Shown here piece by piece: positions 17,978 to 26,143 of a stretch of DNA of 64,000 bases (the first letter of the stretch is position 1; each line of letters opens with the position of its first letter). The stretch is from Mucilaginibacter flavidus (GTDB taxonomy: Bacteria > Bacteroidota > Bacteroidia > Sphingobacteriales > Sphingobacteriaceae). The notes under the pieces were generated by a model. It saw nothing but the letters and a program-made list of their open reading frames with translations. It did no database searches and had not been told where the DNA came from. The stretch is taken from contig NZ_JAMXOE010000003.1 in the NCBI RefSeq assembly GCF_024055575.1, positions 124,001-188,000 of the forward strand, read 5' to 3'. The translations under genes and the position numbers were made by a program.

Positions 17978-18007
17978 ATTAATACCGCAAAAAGCAAAAG
18001 GTAACCC
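17978..18007 (-). promoter_or_regulatory. Putative ECF sigma promoter, lipoprotein 1
   Basis: Minus-strand GGGTTAC, 15-nt spacer, GTATTAAT. The same bipartite motif with the same spacing precedes lipoprotein 2 (18324-18353) and the ECF sigma gene (18932-18961). Confidence 0.75.
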
Positions 18008-18082
18008 ATAAATTTTAAAAAAAAATCACAGGTCACCTTTTTGCAGTGTAAAAAACTAAAAAATCAACAGAAAAACCAGGAA

Positions 18083-18289
18083 TTATTTTTTCTTGGTAGT
18101 ATCGGCTTTCTTAGTAGTGTCTGCTTTTTTAACAGTGTCAACAACAACTTTCTTAGTTGTATCAACAACTTTAGTAGTATCAGTTACTTTGGTAGTGTCA
18201 CCAGCAGCCGAATCAGATTTACCTTTGCAAGCCGCGAAAGAAACTGCAATAACTAAGGCTAAAGCGCCCATTTTGAATGAATTTTTCAT
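18083..18289 (-). CDS. Small tandem-repeat lipoprotein, Lpp-like (2)
   Basis: 68 residues, a paralogue of the gene at 17721. The first 24 residues (MKNSFKMGALALVIAVSFAAC plus KGK) are the same, then the sequences diverge to irregular repeats such as DTTKVTDTTKVVDTTKK and a tail of ADTTKKADTTKKK. It is predicted to be lipidated at Cys21 and surface or periplasm facing. It has its own copy of the GGGTTAC-N15-GTATTAAT motif. The near-identity at nucleotide level in the signal region, with divergent tails, suggests duplication followed by repeat turnover. Confidence 0.8.
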   Translation of the reverse strand: MKNSFKMGALALVIAVSFAACKGKSDSAAGDTTKVTDTTKVVDTTKKVVVDTVKKADTTKKADTTKKK

Positions 18290-18323
18290 CTTTTTATATT
18301 TTAAAATTTGAGTGTTTGTAGTG

Positions 18324-18353
18324 ATTAATACGGCAGTTTAAAAAAGGTAACCC
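18324..18353 (-). promoter_or_regulatory. Putative ECF sigma promoter, lipoprotein 2
   Basis: Minus-strand GGGTTAC, 15-nt spacer, GTATTAAT, about 34 nt before the ATG at 18289. It aligns without gaps to the motif at 17978-18007. Confidence 0.75.
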
Positions 18354-18418
18354 AATTATTTAAAAAATATATATAAAGTCTATAGTTTCGGTAGTGTAAC
18401 TATAAAAGTACCAGTTAA

Positions 18419-18694
18419 TTACTGCTCCTTAGCTTTTTTTACGCTGATTTTTTTTATTTCGGTTTTACTGTGAACGGTTTTACTCACAGTGTCGGTTTTC
18501 GCGTCTGATGTATCGGTGGCCCGTTTTATGGTGTCAACCTTTACAATTGAATCAGCATGCCGTGTGGTGTCTTTGACAGACGTAGATGTGGTTGTTACTG
18601 AATCGCCGTTTGAGCTTGATTTGTTTCCATTACAGGCTGCAATTGATACAGCCAAGGCTAAGATCAACCCCTGGAGTTTGAATTTATTTTTCAT
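18419..18694 (-). CDS. Small Thr/Asp/Lys-rich lipoprotein (3)
   Basis: 91 residues from ATG 18694 (MKNKFKLQGLILALAVSIAAC, Cys21 as lipidation site). The mature part is low-complexity, rich in Thr, Asp, Ser and Lys (SVKDTTRHADSIVKVDTIKR). It ends KKISVKKAKEQ. It is related in plan to the two neighbouring lipoproteins but more diverged, without heptad repeats. I do not find the GGGTTAC-N15-GTATTAAT motif upstream, so it may be regulated differently. Confidence 0.72.
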   Translation of the reverse strand: MKNKFKLQGLILALAVSIAACNGNKSSSNGDSVTTTSTSVKDTTRHADSIVKVDTIKRATDTSDAKTDTVSKTVHSKTEIKKISVKKAKEQ

Positions 18695-18931
18695 ATTATT
18701 TGTTAAAATGTTGATAGTTAACAAAATAGAATCGCGATTAGTTTTAATTATTGTTACTGAAGATTGTGAAGAGGCTTAATGTTGCCAGACTTTAGGATAT
18801 CTTGACCCCAGGATATTTCGAACCAATCGGAATTTATCAACATTTAGAACTTATACTGCAACCCCAACGTTTACAGCTACTTCAACCGAAAGCTAAAAAT
18901 ATTTTAGTTTTAATTTTTTTTTATCAATAAT

Positions 18932-18961
18932 GGGTTACAATTTCGCATAAATAGTATTAAT
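18932..18961 (+). promoter_or_regulatory. Putative autoregulatory ECF promoter
   Basis: GGGTTAC at 18932-18938, 15-nt spacer, GTATTAAT at 18954-18961, just before the sigma gene GTG at 18964. Transcription would start at or very near the GTG. Confidence 0.7.
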
Positions 18962-18963
18962 AA

Positions 18964-19533
18964 GTGAGTAAAGAGACAAATAGCGGAATACCAACCGATA
19001 GCGAGGTAATACTCGGTATCCTGAATAATTCGGAAAACGTATTGAAAAGGCTGTATTTGGCCTATTTTCCGATGATTTTGCAATTAGTAATCAATAACAA
19101 CGGCAATACCGACGATGCTAAGGACATTTACCAGGAGGCCATTATCGTTCTTTATAATAAGGTTAAAACAGGCGATTTTGAATTAAGCAGTAAGCTCAAA
19201 ACCTATATATACAGTATTTGTCGGAGGCTTTGGCTAAAAAGGCTTACGCAAATGAACAGGTATGGCGGCGACATCAAAGATTTCCAGGAATTTTTGGTTG
19301 TAGACGACGAGACGGAAAAGAATAATGAGCGCGATATACAGTTTAATAAAATGGGAAGCGCGCTGCAACAACTGGGCGAACCCTGTAAAACCATTATAGA
19401 AGACTTTTATATCAACAACAAATCGATGCAGGAGATTTGTGAAGAGTTTGGGTATACCAATGCAGACAATGCCAAAACCCAAAAATATAAGTGCCTGCAA
19501 AGGCTGAAGAAATTATTTTTTCAGCAAAAATAA
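18964..19533 (+). CDS. ECF-type RNA polymerase sigma factor
   Basis: 189 residues, with GTG as the only plausible start. Region 2 is at about 28-100: DAKDIYQEAIIVLYNKVKTGDF and LKTYIYSICRRLWLKRL. Region 4 is at about 125-185: LGEPCKTIIEDFYINNKSMQEICEEFGY, a helix-turn-helix. No region 1.1 or 3. It is followed after 13 bp (GGAGCG ribosome-binding site) by a membrane protein with an anti-sigma-like N-terminus, the standard sigma/anti-sigma arrangement. The upstream motif shared with the divergent lipoprotein genes suggests autoregulation. Confidence 0.93.
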   Translation: MSKETNSGIPTDSEVILGILNNSENVLKRLYLAYFPMILQLVINNNGNTDDAKDIYQEAIIVLYNKVKTGDFELSSKLKTYIYSICRRLWLKRLTQMNRYGGDIKDFQEFLVVDDETEKNNERDIQFNKMGSALQQLGEPCKTIIEDFYINNKSMQEICEEFGYTNADNAKTQKYKCLQRLKKLFFQQK

Positions 19534-19546
19534 GGAGCGTAACGAG

Positions 19547-20647
19547 ATGAGCGAGAACAACGAGTTAACCGAAAGCATTGAACGTTATCTTAATGGTGAG
19601 ATGACTAAACCCGAGCGTGCCCAGTTCGAAGAACTGCGTGCGAAGGATGCCAGCATCAATAAAAAAGTAGCCGAGCATAAGCATTTCATCAACCTGGTAA
19701 AGCAATACGGCGAACGCCTTGAGCTTGAAAGGCGTTTGGATGCTATTCACGATGAAATTGATGTACACGCATTGGAAGAGGAGCTGATGATACACCCATC
19801 ATGGGTAGTAAGGATGTGGCGCAATCACCATTCAAAAATATCTGTGGCAGCATCGATAGCTATTTTTGCTGTTTTGAGTACTTTATTTTTTACAGGGTAT
19901 TTAAACAATAGAAATGCGAATTATGGTCCATTGAAAGGTAAGATCGATCAGTTAGAGCGCGACCAGAATAACCTAAAAAATAAATTTAATAATTTGCCTG
20001 TACAGCGTCCTCAAATGACTAATCCAGGTAATTTCCGTGGCACAGGTTTTGCAATTTCAACTAACGGTTACATTGTTACTGATAACCATGTTATACGCAA
20101 CGCTGATTCAGTTTATGTACAAGCCGCTGACGGTAAATCGTACCGCACAAAGGTGGTTTATACTGAACCCTTAAACGATATTGCAATTTTGGAAATAACC
20201 GACCCGTCGTTTAAACCATTGGCGCCTTTGCCTTATACTTTCAAAAAAACTGAGACTGATTTGGGAGAAGGAGTATTTACCATAGGGTATCCAAAGGATA
20301 ACATCGTATTGGGTTCGGGGCTCTTAACATCAAGCACAGGCGATAGGGGAGATACAACGCAATACCAGATATCTGCACTGCTTGATTACGGTCATAGTGG
20401 CGGACCGCTGCTCGATAGTAAAGGCAATATTATAGGTATAATAAACGGTAAACAAACCCGTGTTGCGGGAGCTGCGTTTGCGGTTAAAACCAGCTACTTA
20501 TTAAAAGCTATAAAAGATATTCCGACTGACTCATTGAACAAGCCGTTGAATGCAAACGGTAAAAATACGCTGGCTGGTTTGGCCCGTCCGCAACAGATAA
20601 AAAGGTTAGAAAACTACGTGTTTATGGTTCGGGTTTATAACCAGTAA
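19547..20647 (+). CDS. Anti-sigma-like membrane protein with HtrA-type protease domain
   Basis: 366 residues. Residues 1-95 are a cytoplasmic alpha-helical region of the type found in Bacteroidota anti-sigma factors (ESIERYLNGEMTKPERAQFEELR). A transmembrane helix spans about 98-117, then a short coiled coil (KIDQLERDQNNLKNKF). Residues 160-330 are a trypsin-fold S1C domain: His181 in TDNHVI, Asp211 in LNDIAIL, Ser284 in GHSGGPLL. No PDZ domain is seen. It probably holds the sigma factor inside while sensing or cutting periplasmic proteins outside. Confidence 0.85.
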   Translation: MSENNELTESIERYLNGEMTKPERAQFEELRAKDASINKKVAEHKHFINLVKQYGERLELERRLDAIHDEIDVHALEEELMIHPSWVVRMWRNHHSKISVAASIAIFAVLSTLFFTGYLNNRNANYGPLKGKIDQLERDQNNLKNKFNNLPVQRPQMTNPGNFRGTGFAISTNGYIVTDNHVIRNADSVYVQAADGKSYRTKVVYTEPLNDIAILEITDPSFKPLAPLPYTFKKTETDLGEGVFTIGYPKDNIVLGSGLLTSSTGDRGDTTQYQISALLDYGHSGGPLLDSKGNIIGIINGKQTRVAGAAFAVKTSYLLKAIKDIPTDSLNKPLNANGKNTLAGLARPQQIKRLENYVFMVRVYNQ

Positions 20648-20675
20648 AGATCCCAAAAAACTATCTTACATAGTT

Positions 20676-20714
20676 CAGGGCGTTATGATTTGGTCATAGC
20701 GCCCTGTTTTTTTT
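20676..20714 (+). terminator. Terminator of sigma/protease operon
   Basis: Thirteen-pair stem CAGGGCGTTATGA / TCATAGCGCCCTG followed by eight T, 28 bp after the protease stop codon. Confidence 0.92.
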
Positions 20715-20984
20715 GCCGGGCGCCCTAACCCGCGATCGCGTGCCGTCTTGGCGTTATCAGTGGCGCAAAAGGGGAGAATCAACTTTGCCCGATTTATCAT
20801 TATATGGCACGCAAAGTTATAGTGGCATATTGAACAAACATCAATTTATAGAGCTCGATATCGATCACTTACACTTAATTGATTTACTTGTAAAAGTAAA
20901 ATATCTGATAATCAGAATGTTTCATAGCGTTCCGGGCGTTCCGCGTGAAAAAATGGAACGCCGTTGCCTGAAGTTTCCGCGAGT
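20715..20984. other. Gene-free region, possible remnant
   Basis: 270 bp between the sigma operon terminator and the end of nuoD. It begins with GC-rich DNA including CGCGATCGCG and ends with a hairpin, GGCGTTCC-N12-GGAACGCC at 20935-20962. A frame stays open across it but has no ribosome-binding site and no recognisable product. Base composition differs from ordinary gaps here, so it may be debris of an inserted element. Confidence 0.35.
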
Positions 20985-22181
20985 CTATCTATCTACTTCC
21001 CCCAGCACAAAATCTATCGAACCCACAATGGCTATCAAATCGGCTATCATCACGCCTTTGGCAAGTTCAGGCAGTACAGACAGGTTATGAAAGCTGGGAG
21101 CCCGGCATTTCACCCGGGTAGGGATTTCTGATTTGCCGTCGGCCATAAAATAAAAGCCCAGTTCGCCTTTGGCGCCTTCGCAGCGCACATAGTAGTCTTG
21201 CGCTTTTGGGGTTATTTTACGCGGCATTTTTGAACGTGGGTCAAAATCAGTCGTTCGTTTTAATTCGTTTTGCAGACGGCCAAGGCATTGTTCAACTATT
21301 TTAAGCGATTGTTCAATTTCATCAACACGCACCTTATAGCGGTCCCAGCAGTCGCCCACAGCGCCCATTTTACCTTCCCCTATAGGTATTTCGAACTCCA
21401 ATTCTGGATAGACAGAATAGCCATCAATGCGGCGTAAATCCCACTTTAAACCCGAACCACGCAGCATAGGCCCTGAGCAACCGTAGTTTATAGCCACATC
21501 AAGCGGCAGCACACCAACATTGGCTGTGCGACTGATAAATACCTGGTTATCGGTTAAAAGTTCGTTAAGCTCAACCATTTTAGGCTTAAAGTAGGTGACA
21601 AACTCGGCGCAGCGTTCTTCAAAGCCTACGGGCAGATCGTAAAACACGCCGCCAACCCAGATATAGTTATACAGCATGCGTGAACCCGATGCCCATTCCA
21701 GCATACCCATTATATGCTCCCTATCTCTAAAACACCATAAAAACGGTGTGAAAGCGCCAATATCGATACCATAGGTACCAATTGCTATCAGGTGCGCTGC
21801 AATGCGGTTCAGCTCACAAACCAGCACACGAATGTATTCAACCCGTTTGGGGATATCCTTATCAATACCCATCATTCGCTCAACGCCCATTACAAAGGCA
21901 TGGCTGTTGTTCATCGATGCCAGGTAATCCAGCCTGTCGGTAAAAGGGATAGTTTGCTGGTAAGTTAACGATTCGGCATGTTTTTCAAAGCAGCGGTGCA
22001 GGTAGCCTATGTGAGGGATGACTTCTTTTACAATCTCGCCGTCGGTAATTAATTCCAGTCGCAAAACACCGTGGGTGGAGGGGTGCTGGGGCCCCATGTT
22101 AAGCACCATATCTTCGGTAGCGGCATCGGCTATCTTTTTATAGTAGTTGTTTAAAGCGGTATCGTATTTTGGGTGAGTCAA
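20985..22181 (-). CDS. nuoD: NADH-quinone oxidoreductase subunit D
   Basis: 398-residue 49-kDa subunit of complex I. Typical stretches: [61 protein letters not shown]-type region here as [17 protein letters not shown], and the end [14 protein letters not shown]. It forms part of the quinone site with NuoB. The start appears to be TTG at 22181, with no usable ATG upstream. It is downstream of nuoC but separated from it by a JmjC gene. Confidence 0.96.
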   Translation of the reverse strand: MTHPKYDTALNNYYKKIADAATEDMVLNMGPQHPSTHGVLRLELITDGEIVKEVIPHIGYLHRCFEKHAESLTYQQTIPFTDRLDYLASMNNSHAFVMGVERMMGIDKDIPKRVEYIRVLVCELNRIAAHLIAIGTYGIDIGAFTPFLWCFRDREHIMGMLEWASGSRMLYNYIWVGGVFYDLPVGFEERCAEFVTYFKPKMVELNELLTDNQVFISRTANVGVLPLDVAINYGCSGPMLRGSGLKWDLRRIDGYSVYPELEFEIPIGEGKMGAVGDCWDRYKVRVDEIEQSLKIVEQCLGRLQNELKRTTDFDPRSKMPRKITPKAQDYYVRCEGAKGELGFYFMADGKSEIPTRVKCRAPSFHNLSVLPELAKGVMIADLIAIVGSIDFVLGEVDR

Positions 22182-22293
22182 TTTGATGTCGGATGTCGGA
22201 TGTTCGATGTCGGATTTATTTTAGATTTCAAATTTAGGAAATTCCTATGCAAACGGTCGACTTTAATTCACTTCTAACCCGAAATTTTATAAA

Positions 22294-22326
22294 TAAAAAA
22301 CGCCCGCAGTTACTAAGCTACGGGCG
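22294..22326 (-). terminator. Terminator of JmjC gene
   Basis: Minus-strand CGCCCGTAG and CTGCGGGCG pair and run into six T. It lies between the JmjC gene and nuoD, so nuoD probably needs its own promoter. Confidence 0.85.
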
Positions 22327-22387
22327 ACTGATAAACTATAATTACTAATCCCGAAATGGAACTTTCGAAATTAAATTATGTTCTTTT

Positions 22388-23230
22388 TTAAGCGAAGCTT
22401 TCTGCAAGCTTGCTGCTTTGGGTTGCCAGCCAGGCATATCCGTACATTGCAACGGCTTTTGCTTTACTTTGGCGGCTTTTAAATGTCCACACATCCTTCA
22501 TGAATTCCTTGTGATTTTTGCTGTTAAGCGTGTCAAAAGCAACAGAGATGGTGCGGGTCAATGAATATGCCGAGTGCCATGTGCCAAACGGAATAAACAG
22601 GGTTTCGCCTGGGCCGACCGTAAAATGTATCGGCGTGGCGTCTTTATATTTCGGATATTTTTCAAAATCCGGTTCAAAAATATTCAGTTCAGAACGCCAC
22701 GGATCATCGGGGCGGGGGTACAATAAATCGTCCTGGCCACGCGGGAACACGGTGAAACGTTTTTCGCCATATAACTGCGTTATCCAGGCGTTTAGGTGAT
22801 AATAATCGATATGAAGGTAAGGGAACTTACCGCCCGGGCCGCCAATAAACAATTCGGTTGCGCCGCCCCATTTACCCACCTGGAACATCGGGTTTTTTAG
22901 CCAGTTTGATTTTGCATAGTGCAGGTCAAGTGGGTCGAGCAATTGCATCACTTCCGGCAAGGTTTCCGGTATATTAAAAATAATAGGATAGGGGGCAGGC
23001 TTTTCAACCGTGCTGGTTTCAACCATGTCCATTATGTCCTTCATTTTGTAGGCGGTGCCGCGGCAATCCGTTTCGCGTTCAGGATAGTTTTCCCTGAACC
23101 AATCGGGGGTAAATAAGCCGTTTGCCTTCCAAACTTTTGCAGCATTGGTAAACACCAGCGGTATGCCGGGTTTATAATGCTCTTCCATAAATTCGTCGTA
23201 GGTAATATTATCCCTTCTAATAATCTCCAT
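22388..23230 (-). CDS. JmjC/cupin-8 domain dioxygenase
   Basis: 280 residues. The double-stranded beta-helix of the cupin-8/JmjC class is shown by the Fe(II) triad His140-x-Asp142 (YLHIDYYH) and His219 (GTWHSAY), with GPGETLFIPFGTWH as the strand before it. Members hydroxylate proteins or small molecules using 2-oxoglutarate and oxygen; FIH-like protein hydroxylation is one possibility. It lies between nuoC and nuoD on the same strand with its own terminator. Confidence 0.86.
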   Translation of the reverse strand: MEIIRRDNITYDEFMEEHYKPGIPLVFTNAAKVWKANGLFTPDWFRENYPERETDCRGTAYKMKDIMDMVETSTVEKPAPYPIIFNIPETLPEVMQLLDPLDLHYAKSNWLKNPMFQVGKWGGATELFIGGPGGKFPYLHIDYYHLNAWITQLYGEKRFTVFPRGQDDLLYPRPDDPWRSELNIFEPDFEKYPKYKDATPIHFTVGPGETLFIPFGTWHSAYSLTRTISVAFDTLNSKNHKEFMKDVWTFKSRQSKAKAVAMYGYAWLATQSSKLAESFA

Positions 23231-23305
23231 GGGCCAAAATTGATTTAGTGATTGGTACTAATTTATGCTGGCTTATACGAGGGAGATATTTAAAAGGTTA
23301 TGGGG

Positions 23306-23447
23306 GAAGTCAGTAAAGTCCGGGAAGTCAGTAAGTCCGAAAAGATAAAAAAGTTAAATAGGTTCAATCGTCACGCGGTGCTAAACGAGGCCAACTATGC
23401 AGGCAGTGATGCGTCTTTCAGACTTTGCTGACTTTTCCGACTTCCGA
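23306..23447. repeat. Inverted repeat, AAGTCCGAAAG family
   Basis: Left arm 23306-23348 (GAAGTCAGTAAAGTCCGGGA and onward) and right arm 23411-23447 (GCGTCTTTCAGACTTTGCTG, ACTTTTCCGACTTCCGAC). It fills the JmjC-nuoC gap. Confidence 0.8.
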
Positions 23448-23453
23448 CAAAAC

Positions 23454-23951
23454 TCAATCCACTTTTATCCCCTTATAATACTCCGCCGCTTTATAATCCT
23501 TGCGGAGCGGGAATCCATCCCAGTCGTCGGGCAGTAAAATGCGGCGCAGGTCGGGGTGGTTTTCGAAGAATATGCCAAACAGGTCATAAGCTTCGCGTTC
23601 GTGCCAGTCGGCAGTGCGATAAACCGGTGTTATGCTGGGGAATGTTGGCAGGTTATCGAGGCTGCGGTCGTTTTCGGTGCTTATTTTTAAAGTAAGTTGT
23701 GTTTTATAAGGAATAGAAGCCAGGTGGTAAACCACGCCAAAGCGGCCTGCCTCAACGCCATAGTCGACCCCGGTTATACTGCTTAAAAAATCAAAATAAG
23801 TTTTTGGGTTGTTGCGCAGTTCGAGGCATACATTGGTAATTTGGTCTGGCGCAACGAGCAATGCAGGCTGAAGCCCGGTTGTTTCCTCGCCAACAACCAC
23901 GCCCTCACCGAACTTTTCTATCAGCAACAACTTAATTTCCTCAAAACTCAT
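23454..23951 (-). CDS. nuoC: NADH-quinone oxidoreductase subunit C
   Basis: 165-residue 30-kDa subunit of complex I. Diagnostic stretch: PSITPVYRTADWHEREAYDLFGIFFENHPDLRRILLPDDWDGFPLRKDY. The start codon overlaps the stop of pdxH by four bases (ATGA), so the two are probably translationally coupled. NuoC sits next to NuoD in the peripheral arm; here they are separate polypeptides. Confidence 0.96.
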   Translation of the reverse strand: MSFEEIKLLLIEKFGEGVVVGEETTGLQPALLVAPDQITNVCLELRNNPKTYFDFLSSITGVDYGVEAGRFGVVYHLASIPYKTQLTLKISTENDRSLDNLPTFPSITPVYRTADWHEREAYDLFGIFFENHPDLRRILLPDDWDGFPLRKDYKAAEYYKGIKVD

Positions 23952-24595
23952 GGCGCAAGGCGAACTTTTTTCCAGGTTTTATTATCGATTTTTTTATAAA
24001 CAATACGGTCGTGCAGGCGGCTGCTGCGCCCTTGCCAAAATTCAATCATGCGTGGTTTTACGATGTAGCCACCCCAAAACGATGGTTTAGGCACTTCCTT
24101 ATCGGCATACTCGGTAGTCAGTTCTTCCCATTTCTTTTCCAACACGTCACGGCTGTCGATCTCCTGGCTTTGCGGCGAAACCATGGCGCCAACCTGGCTG
24201 CTTTTTGGGCGGGAATGAAAGTATTTTTCGGATTGCTCTTTGGTGATCTTTTCAAGAGTGCCTTCTATACGTACCTGGCGTTCCATCGATGGCCAAAAGA
24301 AGGTTAACGCACACACCGGGTTTTTGGCTATCTCTTTTCCCTTGCGACTGAGGTAATTAGTATAAAAAACAAAACCATCCGGATAAACGCCTTTCAGCAA
24401 CACGATCCTGGCAGACGGCCGGCCATCGTGTGTCGCTGTAGCCAGGTTCATGGCACTGCGTTCCGGCTCTTTCGCCTCTTCTGCATCTGCAAACCAGGCC
24501 TCGAACTGTTTTATCGGGTCGGCTTTCGTCTCTTTTTCGGATAAGGCGGATGCTGTATAATCCTTCCTTAAGTTTTCTAATTTTTCCTGGTCCAT
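23948..24595 (-). CDS. pdxH: Pyridoxamine 5'-phosphate oxidase
   Basis: 215-residue FMN enzyme making pyridoxal 5'-phosphate. Signatures: DPIKQFEAWFADAEEA, EPERSAMNLATATHDGRPSARIVLLKG, FYTNYLSRKGKEIAKNP, and the C-terminal PRMIEFWQGRSSRLHDRIVY. I chose ATG 24595; the open frame upstream encodes only repeat sequence. A TATTTTTG box ends 5 nt before this ATG, so the mRNA may be leaderless. It leads the pdxH-nuoC pair and could also feed PLP to IscS. Confidence 0.96.
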   Translation of the reverse strand: MDQEKLENLRKDYTASALSEKETKADPIKQFEAWFADAEEAKEPERSAMNLATATHDGRPSARIVLLKGVYPDGFVFYTNYLSRKGKEIAKNPVCALTFFWPSMERQVRIEGTLEKITKEQSEKYFHSRPKSSQVGAMVSPQSQEIDSRDVLEKKWEELTTEYADKEVPKPSFWGGYIVKPRMIEFWQGRSSRLHDRIVYKKIDNKTWKKVRLAP

Positions 24596-24600
24596 CGATG

Positions 24601-24608
24601 CAAAAATA
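24601..24608 (-). promoter_or_regulatory. Promoter -7 box of pdxH-nuoC
   Basis: Minus-strand TATTTTTG, then CATCG, then the pdxH ATG. The spacing implies a transcript starting at or within a few bases of the start codon. Confidence 0.5.
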
Positions 24609-24636
24609 CAAATTAAAAAGGGAATGGAATGAAAGA

Positions 24637-24728
24637 ACCAAGAGTCAAGAATTAAAACCCAAGACAAGGCAAACCTCTCAAATCGGAACAGAGAATGCCA
24701 GCAGTTTTATCTTGATTCTTGACTCTCA
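24637..24728. repeat. Inverted repeat, CCAAGAGTCAAGAATTAA family
   Basis: Left arm AACCAAGAGTCAAGAATTAA (24637 on) and right arm TATCTTGATTCTTGACTCTC (to 24728). Same family as 2641-2708. It lies between the divergent pdxH and yqgE genes. Confidence 0.7.
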
Positions 24729-24806
24729 AAATAAATTTCATCTCAATTTCAGGGAAATGAACATATTTTTGTAATACTTGTTATATTAAACAAAAATTTC
24801 ACCTGT

Positions 24807-25370
24807 ATGCTTAGTTCTATTGCTGCCGCCGCCGGGCGTTTATTAATATCGGAGCCCTTTATGATGGACCCAAACTTCAAGCGGTCCGTTATTTTATTAA
24901 CGGAATATTCTGAGGCAGGGGCTATGGGCTTTATATTAAACCATGCAAGTGAATTTTTGCTGGGCGATATTTTGCCCGACTTATCCTATTCCGAAATCCC
25001 GGTGTTTATTGGTGGTCCTGTATCTGTTAATACCCTGCATTTTATACATCGCTGCCCCGAAAAAATTGAAGATGGCATAGAGATAGCCGACGGTATTTTT
25101 TGGGGTGGAGATTTTGAGATGGTTAAAGAATTGATAACCAGCTACCAGCTTAGTGCCGATGAAATACGATTTTTTACCGGCTACTCCGGCTGGACACCCA
25201 AACAACTCGATGATGAAATAAAAGAAGATAGCTGGATTGTGGCCAACCAGTTAAACATCGATACCATATTTTCACAAAACGAAGAAACTTTATGGCGCGA
25301 GGTGGTGATTGGGTTAGGGCAACGATATGCGCATATCGCTAATTTTCCGGAAAATCCGGCGTTGAATTAG
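24807..25370 (+). CDS. YqgE/AlgH family protein
   Basis: 187-residue member of the YqgE/AlgH (UPF0301) family. Signatures: GRLLISEPFMMDPNFKRSVILLTEY, GAMGFILNHAS, VFIGGPVSVNTLHFIHR and FFTGYSGWTPKQLDDEI. The biochemical role is not established; AlgH affects alginate regulation in Pseudomonas. It stands alone, divergent from pdxH. Confidence 0.92.
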   Translation: MLSSIAAAAGRLLISEPFMMDPNFKRSVILLTEYSEAGAMGFILNHASEFLLGDILPDLSYSEIPVFIGGPVSVNTLHFIHRCPEKIEDGIEIADGIFWGGDFEMVKELITSYQLSADEIRFFTGYSGWTPKQLDDEIKEDSWIVANQLNIDTIFSQNEETLWREVVIGLGQRYAHIANFPENPALN

Positions 25371-25474
25371 TTCATAGTTGATTGTTCATAGTTCATAGCC
25401 GAAAATGGCACCCATACCCAAGGGCTGTGTCCTCACAGCCGCTTTTTCCCTAATCTTCAGTATCTAATCTCTAA

Positions 25475-25972
25475 TCATTTTCCACCTTCCATCTCTCTGG
25501 CTGATTCTTCAACCTTTTTCTTCAGATCTTCTTTAAAAGCAATCAGGTTTTTAACGATCTGCTCATCAGCGGTAGATACAATTTGTGCGGCCAGTATACC
25601 AGCATTTTTTGCCGCATTTAGCGCCACAGTTGCTACCGGGATACCATTCGGCATTTGCAGGATAGATAGGATAGAGTCCCAACCATCAATTGAGTTGCTT
25701 GATTTTACGGGCACGCCAATTACAGGCAGGTGTGTCAATGATGCCACCATGCCGGGTAAATGCGCTGCACCACCCGCGCCGGCAATAATAACTTTCAGCC
25801 CACGGCCTGCCGCTTCGCGGGCGTAAGTAAACATACGGTCGGGTGTGCGGTGGGCGGATACCACAGTAATTTCATAGGCAACGCCTAATTCTTTTAATAC
25901 ATCGGCAGCATCCTGCATAACGTTCAGGTCAGACTTGCTGCCCATAATGATACCTACTTTTATTTCGCTCAT
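25475..25972 (-). CDS. purE: N5-carboxyaminoimidazole ribonucleotide mutase
   Basis: 165-residue class I PurE that converts N5-CAIR to CAIR in purine synthesis. It begins [22 protein letters not shown], contains [14 protein letters not shown] with the catalytic His, and [18 protein letters not shown]. It lies downstream of purK on the same strand, as expected, but a 143-bp inverted-repeat element sits between them. Confidence 0.97.
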   Translation of the reverse strand: MSEIKVGIIMGSKSDLNVMQDAADVLKELGVAYEITVVSAHRTPDRMFTYAREAAGRGLKVIIAGAGGAAHLPGMVASLTHLPVIGVPVKSSNSIDGWDSILSILQMPNGIPVATVALNAAKNAGILAAQIVSTADEQIVKNLIAFKEDLKKKVEESAREMEGGK

Positions 25973-25986
25973 TTGTTATAATTTTC

Positions 25987-26129
25987 CGTCATTGTGAGGA
26001 ACGAAGCAATCTTTGCACAGGACGTTCACGGAACTAATGTTTGTGAAAAGAATGCGGCCGCCTGCTCTCCAAAATACTCATACTTCTTGATTTGCATGTG
26101 AAGGGTTTGCTTCGTTCCTCGCAATGACG
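25987..26129. repeat. Inverted repeat element, CGTCATTGTGAGGAACG family
   Basis: Left arm 25987-26011 (CGTCATTGTGAGGAACGAAG + CAATC) and right arm 26105-26129, whose complement reads CGTCATTGCGAGGAACGAAG + CAAAC. The arms differ at three of 25 positions. The element starts 14 bp before purE and ends 14 bp after purK, splitting the operon. Similar sequences are dispersed in many bacterial genomes. Confidence 0.85.
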
Positions 26130-26143
26130 CGTGGTGAATTTGT

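Noticed and set aside
20713..21090. 125-codon frame starting after the sigma operon terminator
   Set aside because: Its second half lies antisense to nuoD, it has no ribosome-binding site and no recognised product.
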